A stretch of 45,632 nt of DNA from assembly GCA_013153685.1 (NCBI GenBank), contig JAADDX010000083.1, forward strand, positions 1 to 45,632, in the 5' to 3' direction. Of the stretch, positions 27,793 through 36,634 are shown one piece after another (the stretch's first letter is position 1; each line of letters begins with the position of its first letter). Origin of the DNA: Campylobacterota bacterium. GTDB lineage: Bacteria > Campylobacterota > Campylobacteria > Campylobacterales > JAADDX01. Below the pieces are notes generated by a model. That model saw nothing but the letters and a program-made list of their open reading frames with translations. It was not told where the DNA came from and made no database searches. The position numbers and the translations under genes are program-made.

Positions 27793-28418
27793 CTCATATC
27801 CTTGCTTAAACGTTTGTTTATGAGGTTGACACTCAATAAAATGATAAAACTAAAAATCAACATTATGATACTATAAACATTTGCCAAATGATAATCCAGC
27901 GTCTCCGTACACTCATAAATCGCTATACTAGCTACTTTCGTCACGCCATCAATATTTCCACCCACCATCAACACCACTCCAAATTCGCCCATAGTATGAC
28001 CAAAAGCAATCACACTCGCACTAAACAAAACCGGCTTGATATTTGGGATAATTACTCTAATTAATGTTTGAATTTTGGTTTTTTTAAGACTATAGCTTGC
28101 CTCTATCAAACTTCTATCAAAATGCTCAATGGCCGCCAAAATTGGATTAAACATAAATGGAAATGAATAAATAACAGATGCTATCAAAATCCCAACAAAA
28201 CTAAACGCCAAATTCGCCCATCCAAGCGTAATTAACAAATAATACCCAAGTACCGTCGGAGGCAATACAATCGGCAATGAAAAAACACTCTCTATAATCG
28301 TCTTAAACTTTCCTTGATAATTTGCCATCACAAATGCCAAAGGCACTGATATAACAAGCAAAATTACAGTAGTTAAAAAAGACAACTTAAAAGAAACAAC
28401 AAACGGAGTAAAATCCAT
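27789..28418 (-). CDS. modB: Molybdate-type ABC transporter permease (ModB-like), orphan
   Basis: This 209-residue permease has five to six membrane segments. It carries PIVLPPTVLGYYLL, typical of ModB/CysW permeases, the ATPase-coupling EAA loop EASYSLKKTKIQTLIRVIIP, and GEFGVVLMVGGNIDG. No binding protein (modA) or ATPase (modC) lies next to it; its neighbours are a DUF2628-like protein and coaBC. Molybdate or tungstate are the likely substrates; sulfate cannot be excluded. The ATG overlaps the upstream stop (TAATG). Confidence 0.85.
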   Translation of the reverse strand: MDFTPFVVSFKLSFLTTVILLVISVPLAFVMANYQGKFKTIIESVFSLPIVLPPTVLGYYLLITLGWANLAFSFVGILIASVIYSFPFMFNPILAAIEHFDRSLIEASYSLKKTKIQTLIRVIIPNIKPVLFSASVIAFGHTMGEFGVVLMVGGNIDGVTKVASIAIYECTETLDYHLANVYSIIMLIFSFIILLSVNLINKRLSKDMR

Positions 28419-28918
28419 TAGTGTAAAGCTTTTTCTACTTTATTGATATATTGATCTTGTTTGGTAGTCACATCTTGATGAGTTATTTTGGCATATATCA
28501 CAGGCCAAAACAAAAATATCACCATAAATACACCAAACAAAGCAGCCGCTATACTATTTCCACCCCTTTTAGCTAAGCATTGTTTATCTATTGGTTGGTT
28601 GCAGTGTTCTATATCTCTATCAATCTTATTGGCTAACATAAAGTAAAAATAAAATCCAACTAATAAATTTGGGGTAATTAATCCCAACAACAAAAACAGA
28701 TAACTATGCAAAATAAACCCGATTTGCACTAGCAACAAGGAAATAATAATCACCGCTAGGCTTTCTAAATATGCCTTTTTATACAATAAATAAAACCATC
28801 CAAACAAAAATCCATATAGATTAAAAATCGCTTTTAGTTTATTATCCTTCATAAACATCTGCACATACTTAACCTCTTCATCACTCAAAGATGGACTGTG
28901 TATCTTAATGTAATCCAT
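28418..28918 (-). CDS. DUF2628-like membrane protein
   Basis: This 166-residue protein has a cytoplasmic N-terminus and about four membrane segments (50-70, 72-95, 98-112 and 125-148). FNLYGFLFGWFYLLYKKAYLESL resembles the start of DUF2628 proteins, where a helix is followed by a conserved FxFGxFWxLYR pattern. No function is established. It overlaps the SHOCT gene by 14 bases and modB by one, so it belongs to this operon. Confidence 0.65.
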   Translation of the reverse strand: MDYIKIHSPSLSDEEVKYVQMFMKDNKLKAIFNLYGFLFGWFYLLYKKAYLESLAVIIISLLLVQIGFILHSYLFLLLGLITPNLLVGFYFYFMLANKIDRDIEHCNQPIDKQCLAKRGGNSIAAALFGVFMVIFLFWPVIYAKITHQDVTTKQDQYINKVEKALH

Positions 28919-29288
28919 AAAGACTCCTTTTTATATTTTCAACATCATCTTGATTTAATACGCCATTTTGCACCAACGGAGTGATTTTGGCTAAAAATTC
29001 CTCCTTATGTGGAGTTCTGATCTTGGCTATTAAGACGTTTTTTTGATATTCATACTCCTCTTGTGAAATCATACCATTTTTATATAGCTTATGCAAATCC
29101 AACATTTTTCTCGAAAAGCTCTCAGGTGTGGTATTTATCACGTATTCTAACAACAACAAAAACAGCAATGTAAACAAAGGTGAAAAGAAAAAAGCCGCAA
29201 ATGACCAAATCCAAAAACTTCTATTGAACTTTTTATATGCAATTAAACCAACAAACATACATATAATACCAAATGCAATCCACACCAT
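28905..29288 (-). CDS. Two-TM membrane protein with SHOCT-like tail
   Basis: This 127-residue protein has two membrane segments (about 3-18 and 26-50), then a cytoplasmic tail with two SHOCT-like short motifs: LHKLYKNGMISQEEYEYQKNVLIAKI and ITPLVQNGVLNQDDVENIKRSL. SHOCT domains are thought to mediate oligomerisation. It is the first gene of the seven-gene operon that contains modB, coaBC, uppS and the prepilin peptidase. Function is unknown. Confidence 0.7.
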   Translation of the reverse strand: MVWIAFGIICMFVGLIAYKKFNRSFWIWSFAAFFFSPLFTLLFLLLLEYVINTTPESFSRKMLDLHKLYKNGMISQEEYEYQKNVLIAKIRTPHKEEFLAKITPLVQNGVLNQDDVENIKRSLYGLH

Positions 29289-29306
29289 ATCGCCTTTTTT
29301 AGTGTA

Positions 29307-29335
29307 ATTATATCCAAAATCAACAAATAACTCAA
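29307..29335 (-). promoter_or_regulatory. Sigma-70-type promoter of the SHOCT-modB-coaBC-uppS operon
   Basis: On the minus strand: TTGAGT, 17-base spacer, TATAAT, ending about 18 bases before the start at 29288. Its -35 is one arm of an inverted repeat shared with the divergent promoter. Confidence 0.7.
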
Positions 29336-29362
29336 CAAACTAGCCTTTAGGATTTGAGTTAT
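29327..29362. promoter_or_regulatory. Nine-base inverted repeat spanning both divergent -35 boxes
   Basis: ATAACTCAA (29327-29335) and TTGAGTTAT (29354-29362) are perfect inverted copies 18 bases apart. Each arm contains one -35 hexamer. The symmetry may be a regulator-binding site or may reflect two similar promoters back to back. Confidence 0.45.
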
Positions 29363-29382
29363 CTTTACAAATAGAGTATAAT
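29354..29382 (+). promoter_or_regulatory. Sigma-70-type promoter of the NifX/NafY-like gene
   Basis: TTGAGT, 17-base spacer, TATAAT, ending 22 bases before the ATG at 29405, with AAAAGGAG as ribosome site. Confidence 0.7.
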
Positions 29383-29404
29383 TCTATCAAAAAAGGAGAA
29401 ACAA

Positions 29405-29767
29405 ATGAGAATCGTAATCCCTACTCACGATAACAACGGTTTGGATTCGAAAATGGGTGCTCATTTTGGAAAAGCCAATTATTATACTATCGTAGATGTG
29501 CAAGATGATACTATATCAGATATCCAAAGCGTAGAAAACAAAGGGCATAGTGGCGGATGTTCAAATGCTGTTGCTAATATCTTATCTTTACAACCGGATG
29601 TGCTTATTGTAGTAGGTATAGGACCCAATCCGGCTATGGGATTTTACAAAGCTAATTTGCCGGTATTTGTAGACCAACAAAGCACTAACGTAAAACAAAG
29701 CATAGAAAAGTTACTAAACAACCAACTTCCTCGCGTTATGATGCAAGGCACATGCAAAAGCAAATAA
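29405..29767 (+). CDS. NifX/NafY-like dinitrogenase iron-molybdenum cofactor family protein
   Basis: This 120-residue soluble protein has a ribonuclease-H-like NifX/NafY fold. It starts MRIVIPTHDNNGLDSKMGAHFGKANYYTIVDV and has GGCSNAVANILSLQPDVLIVVGIGPNPAMGFY, typical of the free-standing family also found in non-diazotrophs. These proteins bind Fe-S or Mo-Fe cofactor precursors in nitrogen fixers; elsewhere the role is unknown. The C-terminus has MMQGTCKSK, with Cys residues that may bind metal. It is divergent from the operon holding modB, a possible molybdenum link. Confidence 0.85.
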   Translation: MRIVIPTHDNNGLDSKMGAHFGKANYYTIVDVQDDTISDIQSVENKGHSGGCSNAVANILSLQPDVLIVVGIGPNPAMGFYKANLPVFVDQQSTNVKQSIEKLLNNQLPRVMMQGTCKSK

Positions 29768-29770
29768 ATT

Positions 29771-29779
29771 TGCTATAAT
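29771..29779 (+). promoter_or_regulatory. Extended -10 promoter for folD
   Basis: TGCTATAAT just after the NifX-like stop and about 25 bases before the folD ATG. Confidence 0.55.
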
Positions 29780-29804
29780 ACAAAAAAATTTCAAAGGAAT
29801 ATTA

Positions 29805-30650
29805 ATGACTATACTTGATGGTAAGAAATTGTCCGATAAAATCAAAACTCAAATCAAACATGAAACGCAGCTTCTCAAACAACAAGGCATCACCCCTGGA
29901 TTAGCCGTAATTTTAGTGGGTGAAGATGAAGCGAGTAAAGTTTATGTAGGGATGAAAGAAAAAGCATGTCAAGCAAGCGGTATTTACAGTAAAGTATACA
30001 AATTTCCACAAACCATCTCTCAAGATGAGCTTCTAAATACAATTAATCAAATCAACAACGACGATACTATTGATGGATTATTAGTGCAATTACCTCTACC
30101 TCCGCACATCAATACCACAGAAATATTACAAGCCATAGACCCTAGCAAAGACGTAGACGGATTTCATCCATACAATGTAGGAAGGTTAGTAGCCGGACTT
30201 GATAGCTTTGCTCCTTGTACGCCTCTTGGAGTGATGGAATTATTCAAAGAATACGGTATCGATGTCAAAGGGCAAGACGCATGCGTAGTAGGTGCTAGCA
30301 ACATCGTAGGAAAGCCGATGCAAGCGTTGTTATTGAATGAATTTGCGACTGTTGATATCTGCCATATCTACACTAAAAACTTAGCAGAACACACCAAAAG
30401 AGCGGATATTGTTATAGTAGGAGTCGGTAAAATCAATCTAATTACGGCAGATATGGTAAAAGACGGTGCAATTGTAGTAGATATAGGTATCAACAAAACA
30501 AAAGACGGTAAGCTTGTAGGTGATGTAGATTTCAAAAACGTAAGCAAAAAAGCAAGCTTTATTACACCAGTACCAGGAGGTGTAGGACCTATGACTATTG
30601 CTATGTTGCTCAAAAATACTATCAAAGCCGCTAAATTACACCTTAAATAA
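29805..30650 (+). CDS. folD: Bifunctional methylenetetrahydrofolate dehydrogenase / cyclohydrolase
   Basis: This 281-residue enzyme interconverts methylene-, methenyl- and formyl-tetrahydrofolate. It shows PGLAVILVGEDEASKVYVGMKEKACQ (catalytic Tyr and Lys region), DGLLVQLPLPPHI, DPSKDVDGFHPYNVGRL, CTPLGVMEL, VVGASNIVGKPM in the NADP site and TPVPGGVGPMTIAML near the end. AAAGGA precedes the ATG. It has its own promoter and no partner in the same unit. Confidence 0.97.
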   Translation: MTILDGKKLSDKIKTQIKHETQLLKQQGITPGLAVILVGEDEASKVYVGMKEKACQASGIYSKVYKFPQTISQDELLNTINQINNDDTIDGLLVQLPLPPHINTTEILQAIDPSKDVDGFHPYNVGRLVAGLDSFAPCTPLGVMELFKEYGIDVKGQDACVVGASNIVGKPMQALLLNEFATVDICHIYTKNLAEHTKRADIVIVGVGKINLITADMVKDGAIVVDIGINKTKDGKLVGDVDFKNVSKKASFITPVPGGVGPMTIAMLLKNTIKAAKLHLK

Positions 30651-30863
30651 ACCTTCTAAGCCTTTTGGCTTGCCAATCATAAGTTTAATAATCATATTTC
30701 CATGTGTTTTGGTAAATTGGATTCCAAAATGTAACATCTATCGATAATTTTAACCTTTTTTTCATACAAATTCCCAAATAGATGATAATTATTTGTTATA
30801 ATACCCTAAAAATAGCTTTTAGCTTACTACCTTTGGCTTTTAGCTGAAACAAAAGGAGTATAA
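30651..30863 (+). promoter_or_regulatory. folD-sdhA intergenic region: promoter and 10-bp direct repeat
   Basis: An extended -10, TGTTATAAT, lies at 30794-30802. Just downstream, GCTTTTAGCT occurs twice, at 30815-30824 and 30836-30845, exactly 21 bases apart, so in the probable 5' leader of sdhA. After folD there is a small hairpin AAGCC-TTTT-GGCTT without a U-tract, a weak terminator at best. AAAAGGAG precedes the sdhA ATG. Confidence 0.5.
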
Positions 30864-32564
30864 ATGAAATTTGATGTTTTAATAGTAGGTGCCGGTGGAG
30901 CTGGGCTTTATGCGGCACTTGAAGCGGCAAAAAACGCAAAAGATTTAAAAGTAGGAGTGCTAACCAAAGTATATCCTACAAGAAGTCATACCGGTGCGGC
31001 ACAAGGTGGAATCAATGCGGCACTTGCAAATATTGATCCGATGGATACACCAGAGGCTCATGCTTTTGATACAATCAAAGGGAGTGATTATTTAGCAGAC
31101 CAAAAAGCAAGTGAATTTCTATGCCAAAAAGCTCCAGAAATTATCAGAGAGCTTGAACACATGGGAACGCCATTTTCAAGACTTAATAACGGAAAGATTG
31201 CTCAAAGACCTTTTGGTGGAGCAAGTCACGATAGGACTTGTTTTAGTGCGGATAAAATGGGGCATGTAATGCTTCATACTTTGTTTGAACAATGCCTAAG
31301 ATATGATGTGGAGTTTTTAAACGAATGGTTTATGCTAAATTTAGTGCATAACGGTGAAAAAATGCAAGGTGTAACCGCTTATGATATCAAAACCGGTAAA
31401 ACAGAGTTTATCGGGGCAAAAAGCGTGATCTTAGCTACAGGTGGACATGCTAGAATTTACTGGGGTTATACGTCAAACGCTCTTGGTTGTACGGGTGATG
31501 GAACCGCTGCGGCATTAAGAGCTGGAGTACCTCTAAAAGATATGGAGTTTTTACAATTTCACCCAACAGGACTTAGAAGAAGCGGTGTGTTAGTAACAGA
31601 AGGTGCAAGAGGAGAAGGTGGATATCTCTTAAATAACAAAGGTGAGAGATTTATGAGCAAATATGCTCCTAGTAAGATGGAACTTGGACCAAGAGATTTG
31701 GTAAGTAGAAGTATTATCACTGAAATTAGAGAAGGTAGAGGTTGGGTTGATAGTGAAGGTAGAGGATATGTTCATTTAGACTTAACACACCTTGGTGAGA
31801 AAAAAATCAAAGAAAAATTACCACAAATTAGAGAATTGGCAATCGATTTTGAGGGAATTGACCCAATTAAAGAACCAATCCCTATCAAACCAACAGCACA
31901 CTACGCGATGGGTGGGATAGATACCAACGTAAAATGTGAAACCGTAATCAAAGGTCTTTATGCAGCAGGTGAAGCACAATGTGTGAGTGTGCATGGTGCT
32001 AATAGACTTGGTGGAAATAGTTTACTTGATATTGTAGTATTTGGTAGAGTTGCCGGTGAAGAAGCGATTAAATACGCAAGAGAAAATGAATTTGTAAGCG
32101 GTGGTGAAGCACAGCTTGCGGAAGATAACGCATATTTAGCAAATCTATTTGAAAAAGACAACAAAGAAAGCTTAGCCGATATTAGAGATGAATTAGGGCA
32201 CATTATGTATAACTACTTTGGTGTATTTAAAGATGAAGAAGGGATGACAAAAGGTTATGAGAAATTTTTAGAGCTCAAAGCCAGAGCGAAAGATTTGGGA
32301 GTAACGGACAAATCAAAAATATTTAATACGGATCTAATCTCTTTACTCGAATTTCACAATATCATGGAACTTGCCGAAGTTTTAATCGTAGCATCTCTTG
32401 ATAGAAAAGAAAGTAGAGGAAGCTTTAGTAGAGATGATTATCCAACAAGAGACGATGCGAATTATTTATATCACTCAATGATAGTGCAAGAAAAAGGTGA
32501 ACTAAAATTAACAAAAAGCGAGGTTGATATTAGTTTATATGAACCGGCTGAGAGAAAATATTAA
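30864..32564 (+). CDS. sdhA: Type E succinate dehydrogenase / fumarate reductase, flavoprotein subunit
   Basis: This 566-residue subunit binds FAD and interconverts succinate and fumarate. Motifs are DVLIVGAGGAGLYAALEAA at the N-terminus, TRSHTGAAQGGINAAL with the His that normally carries covalent FAD, QFHPTGLRRSGVLVTEGARGEGG, TAHYAMGGI and GANRLGGNSLLDIVVFGR. No twin-arginine signal is present, unlike the periplasmic MfrA of Wolinella and Campylobacter, so the active site should face the cytoplasm. With sdhB and sdhE it forms a type E (SdhABE) complex that lacks haem-bearing membrane subunits. In an rTCA organism it would reduce fumarate. Confidence 0.93.
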   Translation: MKFDVLIVGAGGAGLYAALEAAKNAKDLKVGVLTKVYPTRSHTGAAQGGINAALANIDPMDTPEAHAFDTIKGSDYLADQKASEFLCQKAPEIIRELEHMGTPFSRLNNGKIAQRPFGGASHDRTCFSADKMGHVMLHTLFEQCLRYDVEFLNEWFMLNLVHNGEKMQGVTAYDIKTGKTEFIGAKSVILATGGHARIYWGYTSNALGCTGDGTAAALRAGVPLKDMEFLQFHPTGLRRSGVLVTEGARGEGGYLLNNKGERFMSKYAPSKMELGPRDLVSRSIITEIREGRGWVDSEGRGYVHLDLTHLGEKKIKEKLPQIRELAIDFEGIDPIKEPIPIKPTAHYAMGGIDTNVKCETVIKGLYAAGEAQCVSVHGANRLGGNSLLDIVVFGRVAGEEAIKYARENEFVSGGEAQLAEDNAYLANLFEKDNKESLADIRDELGHIMYNYFGVFKDEEGMTKGYEKFLELKARAKDLGVTDKSKIFNTDLISLLEFHNIMELAEVLIVASLDRKESRGSFSRDDYPTRDDANYLYHSMIVQEKGELKLTKSEVDISLYEPAERKY

Positions 32565-32574
32565 GGGGTAGAAT

Positions 32575-33531
32575 ATGGCAAATATTTTAATACAAATTCA
32601 AAGATTTAATCCAGAAACTGATGATAAACCGTATATGCAGGATTATGAAGTTAGCAAAGATATATTAACAGGTATGACTATCTTTGATGCATTAGCGTAT
32701 ATCAAAGACAAATTAGACCCTACCTTAACGTATAGAGCATTTTGTAGAAGTGCTATTTGTGGTAGTTGTGCTATGAAAATCAACAACCGTGCTAAGCTTG
32801 CGTGTAAAGAACAGATTCTTTTTCATGTAAAAAACGGCAAAGTTGTCATCAAACCTCTTGAAAATGCAAAAATTATAAGAGACTTGGCAGTAGATGTGGA
32901 TGAAGCACTTGATAAACTCAAACAACTCAAACCATGGCTTGAAGAAGATCCTAAAAAAGTGCCAGATAGCACTAAAAGTGAGAGTTTGGTATTACCTCAA
33001 GAATTTGCACAATACGATAAGCTTACTGATTGTATTTTATGTATGGCTTGTTATGGTAGTTGTAGTGCTAAGAGTGTAAGTGATAATTATGCAGGTCCGT
33101 TTCAATTTACCAAAGCATTAAGATTTATCAAAGATAGTAGAGATGGTGTGGATATAGATGAGAGAATCGAATTGTGTTTGGATAATGGATTGTGGGATTG
33201 TGTGCAATGCCAAATGTGTCTAGCGGCATGTCCAAAAGGACTAACTTCAGCTGATGATATCCAAGAGCTAAGAAGATACGCTATTGCTTGTGGAGATGAG
33301 AGCACAGGTGCTAAGAGAGCTGTTACGTGGTTTAGGGACGTATTTGCAACCGGACAAATTGATAAATACAACTTACCAGTAAACGCAAAAGGCGATATAG
33401 CAAAAAGAGAAGAGTTAGCAAAAGAGTTCGCAAATAGAGGTATCTCACCGGACAAATTCGCACCGCAACCGTTCGAGAAAATTGATGAATTTAGAAAATT
33501 CATCAGAAAAGTAGAAGAGGAGGTAAAATAA
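32575..33531 (+). CDS. sdhB: Type E succinate dehydrogenase / fumarate reductase, iron-sulfur subunit
   Basis: This 318-residue electron-transfer subunit has an N-terminal plant-type ferredoxin domain with CRSAICGSCAMKINNRAKLAC for a [2Fe-2S] cluster. The C-terminal domain has CILCMACYGSC and CVQCQMCLAACPKG. All eight of these positions are Cys, which fits two [4Fe-4S]-type binding motifs rather than the [3Fe-4S] of classical SdhB. It lies ten bases after sdhA and just before sdhE. The length exceeds classical SdhB (about 240), as is usual for type E subunits. Confidence 0.93.
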   Translation: MANILIQIQRFNPETDDKPYMQDYEVSKDILTGMTIFDALAYIKDKLDPTLTYRAFCRSAICGSCAMKINNRAKLACKEQILFHVKNGKVVIKPLENAKIIRDLAVDVDEALDKLKQLKPWLEEDPKKVPDSTKSESLVLPQEFAQYDKLTDCILCMACYGSCSAKSVSDNYAGPFQFTKALRFIKDSRDGVDIDERIELCLDNGLWDCVQCQMCLAACPKGLTSADDIQELRRYAIACGDESTGAKRAVTWFRDVFATGQIDKYNLPVNAKGDIAKREELAKEFANRGISPDKFAPQPFEKIDEFRKFIRKVEEEVK

Positions 33532-33532
33532 T

Positions 33533-34378
33533 ATGGCATACGACAAAAAAGTAGGAATTTATCCGGGATGTTGTTTTCAAGGTGCTGATGAGCATAATTA
33601 TGATTTGATAATAGACTTTTTAGATAAAATGGAAGTAGAAGGGATTTTGCTTGATAGAGCCGCATGTTGTGGTGGTGGAGTAATTGATGAGACCAACAAA
33701 ATCGTCACTTACGCATTAAACGCAAGAAATATAGCATTTGCCGAACAAGCGGGTGTGGATTTGTATACACCTTGTAATACTTGCTATATGGTGATTGCAA
33801 AAAGTAAAATTGCACTTGATAACAATCCGGAAATGAAAGAGAAAGTAAATAAAATTTTAGCTGAAGAAGGGCTTGAATACAAAGGTGAAGCAAAGATATA
33901 TCATACACTAAATTTGATAGAAGATTTAATCGGGCTTGATAATTACAAAAGTAAACTTACTAGAAAACTAGAAGGATTGAAAGTAGCTCCATACTACGGA
34001 TGCCATGTATTATCTCCGGATGAAATTAGTCTTGATGATCCAGAAAATCCTACATTGCTTAAGGAAATATTAGAACCTTGTGGGGTGGAAATTATTGAGG
34101 GATATCAAGATGAGCTGACTTGTTGTGGGCACCATAGTGAATATACCAATCCAGAAGTTAGAAAAAAACTAGCAAATAAACCGCTTGATGGTGCACATGA
34201 TGCTGGAGCAGATGTATTGGTAACTCCTTGCCCATTGTGCCACAAAACCATGGATGCAGTAGGAGAAAATGAACCGGTCCTCCAACTTATTCAAATTATT
34301 AATGTTGCATGTGGACTAAGCAGCGACAAATCACACTGGAATATCAACAAAAACAAAGTAAGAATGACCTTTTCTTAA
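33533..34378 (+). CDS. sdhE: Type E membrane-anchor-like subunit SdhE (heterodisulfide reductase B-like)
   Basis: This 281-residue protein has two CCG domains: YPGCCFQG with RAACCGGGVID plus TPCNTCY in the first; YGCHV, LTCCGHHSEY and TPCPLCH in the second. These resemble HdrB, which holds unusual [4Fe-4S] clusters and disulfide chemistry. In MfrABE and archaeal SdhABEF complexes it links the enzyme to the quinone pool peripherally. It is not the assembly factor also called SdhE. It begins one base after the sdhB stop; a terminator-like hairpin follows it. Confidence 0.92.
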   Translation: MAYDKKVGIYPGCCFQGADEHNYDLIIDFLDKMEVEGILLDRAACCGGGVIDETNKIVTYALNARNIAFAEQAGVDLYTPCNTCYMVIAKSKIALDNNPEMKEKVNKILAEEGLEYKGEAKIYHTLNLIEDLIGLDNYKSKLTRKLEGLKVAPYYGCHVLSPDEISLDDPENPTLLKEILEPCGVEIIEGYQDELTCCGHHSEYTNPEVRKKLANKPLDGAHDAGADVLVTPCPLCHKTMDAVGENEPVLQLIQIINVACGLSSDKSHWNINKNKVRMTFS

Positions 34379-34382
34379 GCAT

Positions 34383-34400
34383 CCGCCAAGGTTTTGGCGG
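34383..34400 (+). terminator. Hairpin after sdhE
   Basis: CCGCCAA and TTGGCGG pair over seven bases around GGTT, five bases after the stop codon. It is GC-rich against an AT-rich background. No run of T follows directly, so termination may be inefficient or the hairpin may protect the 3' end. Confidence 0.55.
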
Positions 34401-34464
34401 GTATGTAAAATCGTAACATAATCTACATTTTTCAGCTCTATTTGACTTCTTCTTCGTGATTTTG

Positions 34465-34473
34465 TGTTATAAT
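34465..34473 (+). promoter_or_regulatory. Extended -10 promoter for the chemoreceptor gene
   Basis: TGTTATAAT, 31 bases before the ATG at 34505. A TTGACT at 34442 is 20 bases from the -10, too far to be a good -35. Confidence 0.5.
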
Positions 34474-34504
34474 TTTATTTCCAAAATTATTAGAAGGGGT
34501 AAAG

Positions 34505-36634
34505 ATGAGTATCAAAACCAAATTACTATCTATCATCACAGCTAGTGTTGTCGTAACAGTATTTTTTATGAGTTTGGTTCTAACCATAAACTTAAATAAA
34601 TTAGAAGACGACTTAATAGCAGATGCCAAACAAGAGATGATGTCGCAAGTTAAGAATCATATTATGAGTAATGTGAATTTAGCCGTAAGTGCAGCACAAA
34701 GTATTATTAAACAAGCTATGAGTGCAAAGGAAATTCTCAAATCAAATACTCAAACTCTAATGTTTCTTTTGAATAATTACTACAACCAAAACAAAAACAA
34801 ATTATCACAAGAACAATTAGCACAAAATATCAAAGCTATTATCCAAAATTTCAGATACAAAATCATTCCTACAAGCAACAAAGCAAACGGTTATTTCTTT
34901 GTATTGGACTTCAAAGGAAATATCATAATGCACCCGCTAAAACCACAACTAAACGGTAAAAACCTTATTAATTTCACAGATAAAAAAGGTAATAAGCTAT
35001 TTTATGACATGATTCAAGTGTGCAAACAAAAAGGTTCTGGCTTTGTGCATTATATGTGGACTAATCCAAGAACGGGTAAACTAGAAGAGAAAACCACATA
35101 CGTTACCGTATTTAAACCATTTAATTGGATCATAGGAACCGGAATTTACGCATCTGATATTCATAAATTAGTAGAAGATAAAGTAATCCAAACATTGAGT
35201 TCTATGAGATATGGAACAAATAAAAACGGATATTTCTTTGCGTATAAATGGGATAAAAAAGGGAATTATTATTTTGCATTCCATGGAGTAAAAAGCAGAC
35301 TTAACAACAAAAAAACAAACATTTTCAAACCAGACGTAAAAGGGAAAGTATTTAGAGCTAAACTAATCGAAGCAGGTAAAGCCGGTGGTGGATTTGTATC
35401 ATATCATTACAAAAAACCATCAACAGGAACTATAGAACCAAAACTTGCTTATGCTAAGCTAATCCCTGGATTAAACTGGGTAGTAGTAACTGGAACATAC
35501 ATTGATGGTATCCAGAAAAAAATGGATATGATGTCACAAAAAATATCAACTAAAATCACTAAAATTATCGTATATGATATCATAGTATCTCTCATTATCC
35601 TAGCTTTAGTGTTGATTGTAACTATGATGGTAATTCAAAAATCTATCGTAGCCCCTATTAAACAACTAGAACAAACAATCTCAAAAATCGTAAAAACAAA
35701 AGATTTCTCAAGCAGAGTGGATATTCACCAAAATGATGAAATTGGCGAAATTGCAAATAGCGTAAATACTCTAATAGATACGGCAGATGAGCTATTAAAA
35801 GATACATCTAAGATAGTAGAGATTAATTACCAAAATACCTCAAAAGTAAATGAAGCTTCAAGAGAGCTTAAAAAATCTTTTGATGATGAAAAACACTATA
35901 TCGTAGAAGTAAAAGACAACTACTCGGTAGTAAAAAAAGAGATCGTTAACACCATAGACAAAACATCTCAATCATCAACACAAATCCAACAAACAACAGA
36001 CTCTCTAGCAAGCATCAAAGAAAAAATCGATAATCTCAATCATGTAATTGAAGAGAGTGTATCAAAAGAGATAGAAATAGCAACCAAAATGAATGAACTA
36101 ACCAACAACATCACAGATATCAAAAATATCTTAAACATCATCAACGATATCGCAGATCAAACCAACCTACTTGCACTCAACGCAGCCATTGAAGCAGCAA
36201 GAGCGGGTGAGCACGGTAGAGGATTTGCTGTAGTTGCAGATGAGGTAAGACAGCTTGCGGAAAAAACACAAAAATCACTCAATGAAATTAATTCAACAGT
36301 AAATATCGTTGTGCAAGAGATCAATACGTCAAATGAGGAAATCGGTAAGACAGCTAACGAATCAAAACATTTAATTGACATCTCAAAAGAGGTTGAGATG
36401 GAGATTGATAACATCAATCAAACAATGCAAGATAGCGTAACTACTATCGTAGAAGTGACACAACAAGCACAAACAAATATAGAAAAAATCAATCAATTAA
36501 ACGAAATCATGGACAAACTAGATAATCAATCTAAAAATAACGAACAAAAAGTAGACTTGATTATCAACAATATCAATGAACTTACATCAACCATGACGAC
36601 TCTTGAAGAGAAAATTAAAGAATTCAAAGCATAA
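34505..36634 (+). CDS. Methyl-accepting chemotaxis protein with double Cache sensor
   Basis: This 709-residue receptor has TM1 (about 8-30) and a periplasmic region with two related Cache units: [19 protein letters not shown] near 128 and [20 protein letters not shown] near 241. Each is followed by a G-F-V-x-Y and NWIIGTGIY or [11 protein letters not shown] strand. TM2 spans about 352-375, then comes a HAMP domain, and the MA domain has the hairpin [39 protein letters not shown] near 547-585. There is no CheR-binding pentapeptide. Ligand is unknown; small organic acids are common for such sensors. Its stop overlaps the HIT gene by one base. Confidence 0.93.
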   Translation: MSIKTKLLSIITASVVVTVFFMSLVLTINLNKLEDDLIADAKQEMMSQVKNHIMSNVNLAVSAAQSIIKQAMSAKEILKSNTQTLMFLLNNYYNQNKNKLSQEQLAQNIKAIIQNFRYKIIPTSNKANGYFFVLDFKGNIIMHPLKPQLNGKNLINFTDKKGNKLFYDMIQVCKQKGSGFVHYMWTNPRTGKLEEKTTYVTVFKPFNWIIGTGIYASDIHKLVEDKVIQTLSSMRYGTNKNGYFFAYKWDKKGNYYFAFHGVKSRLNNKKTNIFKPDVKGKVFRAKLIEAGKAGGGFVSYHYKKPSTGTIEPKLAYAKLIPGLNWVVVTGTYIDGIQKKMDMMSQKISTKITKIIVYDIIVSLIILALVLIVTMMVIQKSIVAPIKQLEQTISKIVKTKDFSSRVDIHQNDEIGEIANSVNTLIDTADELLKDTSKIVEINYQNTSKVNEASRELKKSFDDEKHYIVEVKDNYSVVKKEIVNTIDKTSQSSTQIQQTTDSLASIKEKIDNLNHVIEESVSKEIEIATKMNELTNNITDIKNILNIINDIADQTNLLALNAAIEAARAGEHGRGFAVVADEVRQLAEKTQKSLNEINSTVNIVVQEINTSNEEIGKTANESKHLIDISKEVEMEIDNINQTMQDSVTTIVEVTQQAQTNIEKINQLNEIMDKLDNQSKNNEQKVDLIINNINELTSTMTTLEEKIKEFKA

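Noticed and set aside
30660-30680. Hairpin AAGCC-TTTT-GGCTT after folD as a terminator
   Set aside because: The stem is only five bases and no T-run follows, so I did not list it as a separate terminator.
33102-33665. Minus-strand ORF of 187 residues
   Set aside because: It spans the sdhB-sdhE junction on the opposite strand; both real genes have clear Fe-S motifs.
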